From Candidatus Cloacimonadota bacterium (GTDB taxonomy: Bacteria > Cloacimonadota > Cloacimonadia > Cloacimonadales > TCS61), in the NCBI GenBank assembly GCA_029932755.1, contig JAOZPK010000024.1:1-21695 (forward strand): a DNA stretch of 21,695 bases, in the 5' to 3' direction. Made by a program: the position numbers and the translations under genes. The notes under the pieces were generated by a model that saw only the letters and a list, made by a program, of their open reading frames with translations, was not told the DNA's origin and searched no databases. Each line of letters opens with the position of its first letter. The first letter of the stretch is position 1. Positions 8,878 through 15,112 of this stretch are shown piece by piece.

Positions 8878-11277
8878 TTATTTCATCATTAACATTTTAC
8901 GAGTTAGTACATCATTCCCTGTTTTCAATTTGTAGAAATAGATTCCTGAACCAACTGATTTATCGTTTGTATCTTTTCCATCCCAGATCATAGAATGCTG
9001 ACCTGCTGTAAGTTGACCATTGATGAGTTGTTTCACTTTTTGACCTTTGATGTTATAGATAGTAAGTTCAATTTCTTGTTCGTTAGGCAGAGAGAATGAT
9101 ATTGTTGTTGTTGGGTTAAATGGGTTTGGATAATTTCCTTTAAGTACCGGTTTGGAAACTATGTTCTCAGGTTCATTTTCATCTGCAAACCTCATTATTG
9201 AATATTCCTGCCTGCCGGAGAAAATTGATTTATTTTCGTATTTACCGGTTTGTAGATCTAGAACTTGATAATCCTTAACCGGCGTTGACAATCCTCTTCC
9301 TGTTACTATTTCAAAGGTAAATGGAATCGGATCACGATTAGAATTATCGGAATATACAAGGATTTGAGCACAAGTATCTTCTACAACAACCGCTCCCACA
9401 CATACGTCATCTTCAAAAACACCAATTTCTGTTACATTAGGTGGTATATTAAAAACATCTATAGCTTCATAATCAGCTTTCTCTGTATAAGTAAAGCTTT
9501 CAGGTTCGGCTTTTTTCTCAGGTTCTTCAGCTGTATTGTCAAGTGTCCAATGAAAATCGGAAATCGGTTGTGGAAGGTCTTTAAACCAAACCATATATCC
9601 TTTCCCATATTCCAAAGTTAAACCTTCTGCAGATATTACTACTTCACCACCATAAGGATCACCACCTCTTATAATACTGCGTTTGTTATAGTACCAATCT
9701 TCTGATTTTACTTTTTCCACATATTGCCAGTAATCACCAAAAGATTCGATCATTTTCTGAGTTTGAGGTAGCCAGTATCCAAGCCAATGATATGTGTAGG
9801 GAGAAAGCGAATATTCAAGTTCATAATTAGCTTCCATACGTGTACCGGATAATTCTAATGTGCGCTGTACATAAGGGTCTGCCTTTATTTTGTAAAGTCG
9901 GGTGCTTTGAATATTATATGAAGGATAATTCCATTGGTAAGGGAAACCATCATAATCATAAGTTAACACATCTTCTACAGCTTCGAAAAATATGTTTTCA
10001 ATATCACCAAATGGTTCTATAGTTTGCAGAATAGGAACAATATCTACAGCTTCGTTTATAGTATTATTGCGATTCAGACAAGGAAAGGATTCCCAGTTGT
10101 AGTCTTCAGAGAAGATTTTCATTTCCAGGAAATTTGAATATACTATCGGCTCTTCATCTCTTGAAAGTATTACAAAATCATGTTTATTCATGATGTTACC
10201 ACCTCTAGGATTCAGAGTCTTTACAGAATAAAAAGTATCATTATCTTTATATGACAATTCATGCCAATTATCATCTGAGGGTGAATTACGGAAAACATAT
10301 AATTTTTCACCATCAGACAAAACAAAGTTAGTTACATTAATATAGCTATCAGCATTGTTATCCTCAATTAGAATAGAGGGATCTGGATTTTCGATTTTAC
10401 CTCTTATATTACATCCTTCGATGTCAGTTTGAGTAATAGCGTCATGAATTCCTGAGATTATATCATTATCATTATCTATTATGAAACTCATAATATAATG
10501 GAAAAGTAATTCAGTATCGACCAAACTATTTATTGGGGGAGTCGAACCTTGACCCCAATTTGGTAGATGATTAGCAAACCATTGATCGTTCTCTAATGAA
10601 GGAAGATATGCTTCTAATGCATCTATAAAATCATCATCTAATCCACCATTATGCATAAATATATAGGTTCTGTTATTGTGCTCAAACCTAAAGGGATGAT
10701 TTCCTGTTCCCCATGTTCCCTGTCTTGCATGTCCCAAAAGAATTGTTGCGTTATTCGTATCATCATCTTGTAATGGATATGATGGGGGTATATAATATGT
10801 AGAATAGTTAATATAATTTAACACCATTGATTCTGTAACATTTAAAGGGATATTGCTTTCATAACTTGTTTGGTTCGGGTTAAAATTATCACCATAATAA
10901 TTCACATGATATTCTCCATGAAGATACCAGGCTTGATTAAGAGGATTCCAAGGATCAGGATAATAGCATGGAATGCTATAATTATTCTCTTTATAATAGA
11001 TAAATCCATATCCATCATCATTATTCTTAGTACCAGATACATAACCAATGTAAGGACTCGAATGAGTTGATCTTTCTCTGATATAATCAAAGTAATCTAC
11101 CGGATCATCAAAATCATTAAGTGTATCATTATCAGGATCTTCAATATTAGAAATTAGAGAATTCGATTTTGATATCATTCCCATCATATCACAATCTGCA
11201 CTTAACACAACTGAACTTAAACTAATCGTAATTAACATTAATATTATCAATATCGACTTAATGTTTTTGGAAAACAT
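8878..11277 (-). CDS. Secreted class II glutamine amidotransferase (GATase_4/YafJ-like) with FlgD-like C-terminal domain
   Basis: 799 aa. Residues 1-27 are a signal peptide and Cys29 (CDMMGMISKSN) follows directly, where Ntn-type class II amidotransferases have their N-terminal nucleophile. Further family landmarks are NDDGYGFIYYKE (86-97), LGHARQGTWG (181-190), HPF (194-196), IFMHNGGL (206-213, Asn210/Gly211 of the oxyanion region), LVDTELLF (252-259) and NFVLSDGEKLYVFRN (317-331). Such domains hydrolyse glutamine or a related amide; cytoplasmic relatives include YafJ. The middle part (about 480-700) is an unassigned beta-rich region. NYPNPFNPTTTI (715-726) opens the C-terminal secretion-type domain. 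The ATG follows AAAGGAG. Export of this fold is unusual; cleavage must expose Cys29 exactly if it is active, and no canonical lipobox is present (SADC). Peptide-amidase or gamma-glutamyl chemistry is possible. Confidence 0.75.
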   Translation of the reverse strand: MFSKNIKSILIILMLITISLSSVVLSADCDMMGMISKSNSLISNIEDPDNDTLNDFDDPVDYFDYIRERSTHSSPYIGYVSGTKNNDDGYGFIYYKENNYSIPCYYPDPWNPLNQAWYLHGEYHVNYYGDNFNPNQTSYESNIPLNVTESMVLNYINYSTYYIPPSYPLQDDDTNNATILLGHARQGTWGTGNHPFRFEHNNRTYIFMHNGGLDDDFIDALEAYLPSLENDQWFANHLPNWGQGSTPPINSLVDTELLFHYIMSFIIDNDNDIISGIHDAITQTDIEGCNIRGKIENPDPSILIEDNNADSYINVTNFVLSDGEKLYVFRNSPSDDNWHELSYKDNDTFYSVKTLNPRGGNIMNKHDFVILSRDEEPIVYSNFLEMKIFSEDYNWESFPCLNRNNTINEAVDIVPILQTIEPFGDIENIFFEAVEDVLTYDYDGFPYQWNYPSYNIQSTRLYKIKADPYVQRTLELSGTRMEANYELEYSLSPYTYHWLGYWLPQTQKMIESFGDYWQYVEKVKSEDWYYNKRSIIRGGDPYGGEVVISAEGLTLEYGKGYMVWFKDLPQPISDFHWTLDNTAEEPEKKAEPESFTYTEKADYEAIDVFNIPPNVTEIGVFEDDVCVGAVVVEDTCAQILVYSDNSNRDPIPFTFEIVTGRGLSTPVKDYQVLDLQTGKYENKSIFSGRQEYSIMRFADENEPENIVSKPVLKGNYPNPFNPTTTISFSLPNEQEIELTIYNIKGQKVKQLINGQLTAGQHSMIWDGKDTNDKSVGSGIYFYKLKTGNDVLTRKMLMMK

Positions 11278-11353
11278 AATAAAACTCCTTTCCTATTGTT
11301 CCCATTAGCTAGAAAAGACTTTTTTCTTCAAGGATTTTTTTACCTAACAGGAA

Positions 11354-11386
11354 AATTAACGGTTAATTGCCAGAATAAACTGGCAA
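11354..11386. promoter_or_regulatory. Palindrome pair in the amidotransferase leader
   Basis: AATTAAC-G-GTTAATT (11354-11368) is a perfect 7-1-7 inverted repeat, overlapped by TTGCCAG/CTGGCAA (11367-11373, 11380-11386) with a 6-nt loop. They lie about 80-110 bp upstream of the amidotransferase ATG. This could be an operator or a leader hairpin; no known regulator motif is recognised. Confidence 0.3.
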
Positions 11387-11526
11387 AGTTTGATTATTAA
11401 AATTTACTCTTTCTTTTCAAACAATGATATTTCTACATTTTGTAGTTTGCATAATTTCTGTTATGGATCTCACATTTTTCTTATCTTCCCTCTTTGTATA
11501 TGTTTTGAGTTGCTTATAACACAAAT

Positions 11527-11547
11527 AGCCACTAATAAATAGTGGCT
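11527..11547 (-). terminator. Candidate terminator after the receiver-domain gene
   Basis: On the minus strand AGCCACTA-TTTAT-TAGTGGCT forms an 8-bp stem with a 5-nt loop, 23 nt past the stop at 11570, followed by ATTTGTGTTAT. The T-run is weak. Confidence 0.5.
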
Positions 11548-11569
11548 TCAACAAATGAATATATCTCTA

Positions 11570-11968
11570 TTAATTCGTACTATAGTGTAATATCAGATTT
11601 GTATTAAGACTTTGTCCTATAAAATTACTTAATGCTCTTCGGAGTTTCAATTCTTCAACAGGTTTAGAGATAAAGATTCCCGATTTTATCTGAGAAGTCT
11701 CTCGTTCAGTTATTCTATCTATATAAGCAGAACAAAATACTATCGGTATTTCATGCTTTTCTCCAATTTTTATAGCGGCATCAATTCCATTTAGCTCACC
11801 ATCCAGATTAATATCCATGAAAATAACATCCGGTGTTAAACTATCTGCATAGGCAATTGCTTTCTCACCTGAAGATACCATAGCAATTACTTCATAACCA
11901 AAACTCTCTAAGGTTAATTTTAAATCTTCTGCTATTATCAATTCATCTTCAACTATTAAAATTCTCAT
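11570..11968 (-). CDS. Single-domain response regulator (CheY-like receiver)
   Basis: 132 aa, one receiver domain with no output domain. Acidic pocket EDE at 7-9, phospho-acceptor Asp52 in IFMDINLDG, Ser80 in FCSAYID (the Thr/Ser switch position) and Lys102 in FISKPVEE are all present, so the phosphorylation switch looks intact. The VEDELIIAEDLKLTLESFGYEV opening and the IxMDINL-x-GxxxGI block resemble receivers that partner hybrid or PAS-type histidine kinases in FCB bacteria. No kinase is encoded in the window, so the partner is elsewhere. A GAGGAG 8 nt before the ATG supports the start. It lies downstream of two small genes on the same strand, separated by a 24-bp palindrome, and probably has its own transcript. 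Confidence 0.93.
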   Translation of the reverse strand: MRILIVEDELIIAEDLKLTLESFGYEVIAMVSSGEKAIAYADSLTPDVIFMDINLDGELNGIDAAIKIGEKHEIPIVFCSAYIDRITERETSQIKSGIFISKPVEELKLRRALSNFIGQSLNTNLILHYSTN

Positions 11969-12023
11969 TTTCTCATCTCCTCATTTAACTTAACACGGTA
12001 AATCCGCTCTGTTACAGCTCAAC

Positions 12024-12047
12024 CCCGAAGCAGATATCTGCTTCGGG
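12024..12047. terminator. Perfect 24-bp palindrome, terminator-like
   Basis: CCCGAAGCAGAT is followed immediately by its exact reverse complement. As RNA it can fold into a GC-rich hairpin downstream of the small-gene pair, 26 nt past the 24-codon ORF. On the minus strand it is followed by GGTTGAGC rather than a T-run, so it may instead be an operator or cruciform site upstream of the receiver gene. Confidence 0.45.
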
Positions 12048-12073
12048 TATTAAAAAGCTCTGAATAACTTATT

Positions 12074-12148
12074 TTATTTCTTAACTACTAATATCTCACC
12101 ATCTATTATAATGATGAAATAATCCTCATTCTCGAATATCTTTTTCAT
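12074..12148 (-). CDS. 24-aa mini-paralogue of the upstream small secreted protein
   Basis: ATG at 12148 gives a 24-codon frame ending in TAA. Its product MKKIFENEDYFIIIIDGEIL followed by VVKK matches the C-terminus of the upstream 81-aa protein (EKWVIIVVDGDIFVILR) over about 17 residues: aromatic, four branched aliphatics, D-G-acidic-I, then aliphatics and a basic end. AGGAAA lies upstream of the ATG, and both genes start ATGAAAAAGAT. The upstream stop is 13 bp away, so the two would be co-transcribed. It looks like a duplicate that lost the signal peptide and middle section by internal deletion. Function unknown. It could be an untranslated remnant rather than a working gene. Confidence 0.45.
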   Translation of the reverse strand: MKKIFENEDYFIIIIDGEILVVKK

Positions 12149-12161
12149 AATTTTTTCCTGA

Positions 12162-12407
12162 TTATCTTAATATTACGAATATGTCGCCATCAACTACAAT
12201 TATTACCCATTTTTCACCAACGACCAGGATTTCGAATGCTTCACCTTCCAAGTCATCAATATTCACCTGTGTGATCTCATCAAAATTATCAATTAAATAC
12301 TCTTCAATCGTCATTTGATCCGGAATATCCAGATCATCCAACATAAGTGCAGAAACCATTGAACTCAACATCAAAACTGCCATTAAACTAATAATAATCT
12401 TTTTCAT
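12162..12407 (-). CDS. Small secreted protein, unknown function
   Basis: 81 aa with a clear signal peptide (MKKIIISLMAVLMLSSMVSA, cleavage after Ala20). The mature part of about 60 aa is strongly acidic (DDLDIPDQ, NFDEITQ, NIDDLEGEAF) and ends in a hydrophobic beta hairpin, EILVVGEKWVIIVVDGDIFVI. GGAGG lies 4 nt before the ATG. I do not recognise a family. The following 24-codon ORF repeats the C-terminal hairpin. It is divergent from the sigma-like gene across a 317-bp AT-rich spacer and lies upstream of an orphan receiver gene, so it may belong to a signalling or envelope-stress module, which is inference. Confidence 0.75.
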   Translation of the reverse strand: MKKIIISLMAVLMLSSMVSALMLDDLDIPDQMTIEEYLIDNFDEITQVNIDDLEGEAFEILVVGEKWVIIVVDGDIFVILR

Positions 12408-12612
12408 AATTCCTCCATTTTTTATTACGCTCTATTAATATATGTTAATATTATCAGAATTGTGACGAAGCCACTCAATAAAAATTAATATATTTTCTCT
12501 GAATCCAAATTTAATATCATCTAACTACTTTAATTTACAATAAATTACGCTATAAATATTTTATGCAGATATTTTTGTAAATTTTTCATCTTTTTTTTAT
12601 TTTTTATTTTTT

Positions 12613-12630
12613 ATTAACTAAATAGTTAAT
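12613..12630. promoter_or_regulatory. 8-2-8 palindrome, possible operator
   Basis: ATTAACTA-AA-TAGTTAAT is a perfect inverted repeat about 95 bp before the sigma-like start and 206 bp before the small secreted gene. It shares ATTAAC/GTTAAT half-sites with the palindrome at 11354-11368, though with different spacing. Such AT-only symmetry can arise by chance. Confidence 0.3.
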
Positions 12631-12664
12631 TTATATTATCTAATTTTATATAAAATTATTATTC

Positions 12665-12693
12665 TTGACGTAAATTTCCCAAACATATTCATA
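12665..12693 (+). promoter_or_regulatory. Candidate promoter for the sigma-like gene
   Basis: TTGACG at 12665-12670 and TTCATA at 12688-12693 are 17 bp apart, about 30 bp ahead of the start codon. The -10 match is poor. Confidence 0.25.
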
Positions 12694-12714
12694 TTGATTT
12701 ATATTTTTTATTTA

Positions 12715-12720
12715 GAGAGG
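12715..12720 (+). promoter_or_regulatory. Shine-Dalgarno supporting a TTG start
   Basis: GAGAGG stands 4 nt before TTG at 12725. The next in-frame ATG is 33 codons downstream and would remove the first helices of the region 2-like part. Confidence 0.55.
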
Positions 12721-12724
12721 AAAA

Positions 12725-13693
12725 TTGAAATATTGTAATAATGATCTACGGAAATTGCAGCAGATATCTTATAATTATTCTTTATACCGTACAGGAGATT
12801 TCGATCTTTCTGATGAGATCTCGATGAAAACAATTAGTGTATTTCTTTTAAAAGCCGATGGGATATTAAGTGATCAGGTAAATAAGTGGATAATAAATAC
12901 TTCCAAAATCCATATTCAAGAACATTTCAGAACTTCAAAGCAAAATCATGATAACATAAAGAAATATAATCAAGATATTATTGAGAAATTAAACATTAAT
13001 CTAACTTCAGAAACTGATGCAGAGTTGAAGGAAACATTTACGGAAGTCTTGCAAACATTAAATAATGAAGAGATGAAGACTATACTTTTCTATTTTCAGT
13101 GCAATAAAAATATAAGCATTATGCATTCTACACTCGAGATTTCAAATGATACTCTAAGAAAGAAAATATCGCGTATTAAACGTAAATTAAAAGCAGAAAC
13201 TTTCAAAAAACTTGGAGTAATTGCAACCAAAAAAATTATTACACCAAAAATTAGTGATCTTATCGTTAAATTCTTAAAAAGTTTCAAAATAAATTTAGAA
13301 GAGAATTCACTTGAAAAAATGTACTATTATTTTTCTGAAGTTGATCTTGATAAATATAATCCAAGCTACGAGATATCGAAAATCCTAGATTATGAAATTA
13401 TGTTAACTAATTCTATATATAAAGTTTGGATTATTTTCAAGAATAAAAAAAATGAAAATGATTCCTTTTATATTGAATTCTTCATTGATGATAAAAATCA
13501 TCTAAAAATATTAACGCCTCCTCAGAAAAGTGAAAAAGTATTTAAATTTAGCGAAGATTCAGAAGAAGGAAAGAAAATCATGCAGATGCTTAATTCTGCA
13601 ACTGTCGATAAAACCGGCGTTAGTAAATTCTCAACTGAAGAGTTGGAAAAATTATTAACACAAATTGAAAAGAAAAAGAATTCCAATAAGTGA
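12725..13693 (+). CDS. Divergent ECF sigma-factor-like protein with C-terminal extension
   Basis: 322 aa starting at TTG. Residues about 9-70 (YNYSLYRTGDFDLSDEI ... VNKWIINTSKIHIQEHFR) follow the sigma region 2 pattern, RlTGd-x-x-x-A-D-E-i plus W-l-x-t-a-x-N-x-x-x-d-x-x-R. Residues about 103-165 (LKETFTEVLQTLNNEEMKTI, then TLEISNDTLRKKISRIKRKL) follow region 4 with its helix-turn-helix and basic recognition helix. About 150 residues of unassigned Lys/Glu-rich sequence come after, ending in a KFSTEELEKLLTQIEKKK helix, and could hold an anti-sigma-like or ligand-sensing part. The match is weak and based on pattern reading; another HTH regulator is possible. It converges on the beta-propeller gene with 20 bp between stops. 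No anti-sigma gene adjoins it. Confidence 0.55.
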   Translation: MKYCNNDLRKLQQISYNYSLYRTGDFDLSDEISMKTISVFLLKADGILSDQVNKWIINTSKIHIQEHFRTSKQNHDNIKKYNQDIIEKLNINLTSETDAELKETFTEVLQTLNNEEMKTILFYFQCNKNISIMHSTLEISNDTLRKKISRIKRKLKAETFKKLGVIATKKIITPKISDLIVKFLKSFKINLEENSLEKMYYYFSEVDLDKYNPSYEISKILDYEIMLTNSIYKVWIIFKNKKNENDSFYIEFFIDDKNHLKILTPPQKSEKVFKFSEDSEEGKKIMQMLNSATVDKTGVSKFSTEELEKLLTQIEKKKNSNK

Positions 13694-13713
13694 AAAACAC
13701 ATCACTTTGCAAA

Positions 13714-15033
13714 TTATTTAAGCAGCATACATTTCTTTGAAGCTACGGAATTCCCATTTACTATAAGCTTGTAGAAATAAATCGCAGACGAGACAGGCTG
13801 GTTGTTATCGTCAGTTCCGTTCCAAACTACACTGAATTTTGTTTCTCCTCGTCCTTCGATTAAACCTGTCCTGAGCTTATCGAAGGGCCCAAAATGACAC
13901 GAGCTCGGAGAAAGATCCTTTACTTTCTGACCTTTTAGATTGAAGATTATAATTTCGGTGCTTTCGGTGTTTTCTGTGTTTAATTCAAATATGATAGTTG
14001 TTGTTGGATTGAAAGGATTAGGATAATTGGTTAAATAATAATCAGGAATCGGTAATTGCACATCTTGTACTGAAACAACTTCCGGTACAATTTTAATATC
14101 TGTTGCATATTGTCCAACAGTGTATTCATTTAAAAGATTTTCATTAACATCAAAAACCTTAACTGTAAAATTTTGTCCCCATTCTCCACCAAGTACAAAA
14201 AGATTCTCGTTATTGGAAGCGACCATCGTTCCACCGGGAGTGAAAGGATTTGGGTTATCATAGATGATCTCAAAAGTATCTGCATCATAAGCATAAAGTG
14301 ATGTTCCAAAACCATCAGCTACATAAACAATATTATCTGGCATTAATGCAAAATTGCTGGTTACTCCACCAATATCAAGAGTATTTGTAATAGTATTTGA
14401 TGCAGGATCAATGATGCAGACTTTACCAAAGATCGTGCCCCAGTCTCCCCCACAGCTCACATGAATATTCTCATTAATTGTTTTTAAAAATTGCGGATTA
14501 ACTTCTGTTGGGATTGTCTCTTCTACACTGAATGTTTCCAAATTTACAACACTAACAGAACAATTGGAATATCCGGTTCCGTAATCTGTATTTCCTACAA
14601 ACAGCTTTCCATTCAGAATAGCCATACCGGCAGGATTTCCACCTACAACAATGGAGCTTTCTACACTATCGGTATCAAGATCTATTTTATAAACTTTATT
14701 TATCATCCCACCAGTAACATAAGCATGATTTTCATCTATAATGATATCATAAGGATTCGAAGAATTTTCAATGTAAATATTTGTGATCGTGTTACCTGTG
14801 TTGATGTCAATTTTCTGAATACTGTTATCACTAGAGTTCACAACATAAGCAAATTCCGTAGTTAGTTCCACGCGATTTGGTGATATACCAAGGACACAAA
14901 AAACTTCCTCTACTTCTCCAGTTTCAAAATCAATTCTGGATAAAGTTTCACTTCCCGAATTCACAATAAAACCAATTGCTCCCCACAAATTCAATGCTGC
15001 AAACATTATTAAAATCACTAAAATTTTTCTCAT
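13714..15033 (-). CDS. Secreted YVTN-type beta-propeller protein with FlgD-like C-terminal domain; BtuG-like candidate
   Basis: 439 aa from ATG 15033, with signal peptide MRKILVILIMFAALNLWGA; GGAG lies 9 nt upstream. An in-frame ATG at 15048 would only add MEMDK. Residues 20-315 are repeated blades of about 40 aa (for example FAYVVNSSDNSIQKIDINTG, HAYVTGGMINKVYKIDLDT, KLFVGN ... VSVVNLETFSVEETI, IVYVADGFGTSLYAYD), a YncE/YVTN propeller. NYPNPFNPTTTI (336-347) opens the C-terminal domain. Residues 377-396 are encoded by a dispersed repeat inserted in frame. It directly follows the TonB receptor gene. In Bacteroides, surface propeller lipoproteins (BtuG) capture B12 for BtuB; here no lipobox is seen, so anchoring would go through the C-terminal domain. 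The ligand is inferred from context only. Confidence 0.75.
   Translation of the reverse strand: MRKILVILIMFAALNLWGAIGFIVNSGSETLSRIDFETGEVEEVFCVLGISPNRVELTTEFAYVVNSSDNSIQKIDINTGNTITNIYIENSSNPYDIIIDENHAYVTGGMINKVYKIDLDTDSVESSIVVGGNPAGMAILNGKLFVGNTDYGTGYSNCSVSVVNLETFSVEETIPTEVNPQFLKTINENIHVSCGGDWGTIFGKVCIIDPASNTITNTLDIGGVTSNFALMPDNIVYVADGFGTSLYAYDADTFEIIYDNPNPFTPGGTMVASNNENLFVLGGEWGQNFTVKVFDVNENLLNEYTVGQYATDIKIVPEVVSVQDVQLPIPDYYLTNYPNPFNPTTTIIFELNTENTESTEIIIFNLKGQKVKDLSPSSCHFGPFDKLRTGLIEGRGETKFSVVWNGTDDNNQPVSSAIYFYKLIVNGNSVASKKCMLLK
13848..13904 (-). repeat. 57-bp dispersed repeat, copy inside a coding sequence
   Basis: It matches the reverse complement of 20691-20747 at 51 of 57 positions by direct comparison. 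It carries the inverted arms CCTGTCCTGAGCTT and TCGAAGGG of the widespread TCATCCTGAGC...CGAAGGA repeat type. Read on the minus strand it contributes 19 codons, including FDKLRTG, to the beta-propeller protein without breaking the frame. Confidence 0.88.
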
Positions 15034-15075
15034 TTTATCCATCTCCATTTATTTTATACTACAAATTCACTTTTA

Positions 15076-15110
15076 ACTCCCTCTACTCTCAGAAGAGGGG
15101 TGGGATGAGG
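15076..15110 (+). repeat. Short dispersed repeat between receptor and propeller genes
   Basis: A pyrimidine arm CCCTCT (15079-15084) and purine arm AGAGGG (15094-15099), followed by GTGGGATGAGG, form a GC-rich island in an otherwise AT-rich 79-bp gap. The style is that of short dispersed elements in FCB genomes; it ends 2 bp from the receptor stop codon and could terminate or stabilise the receptor mRNA. Confidence 0.5.
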
Positions 15111-15112
15111 TT

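Larger units (their letters stand above)
12408..12724. other. AT-rich divergent intergenic region
   Basis: 317 bp between two divergent genes, with very low GC and long T/A runs (12590-12612). It holds a palindrome ATTAACTA-AA-TAGTTAAT at 12613-12630 and candidate promoter elements for the plus-strand gene. No convincing small ORF or structured RNA was seen. Confidence 0.7.

Noticed and set aside
12590..12612. T-run terminator in the divergent region
   Set aside because: No stem precedes the run and both flanking genes are transcribed away from it.
13848..13904. Frameshift or broken C-terminal domain in the propeller protein
   Set aside because: The inserted 57 bp is a multiple of three and the downstream SVVWNGTDDN ... 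IYFYKLIVNG strand pattern resumes in frame, so the gene is not broken.
14491..14865. 124-aa plus-strand frame within the propeller gene
   Set aside because: Antisense to the beta-propeller repeats, with no RBS and no family resemblance.
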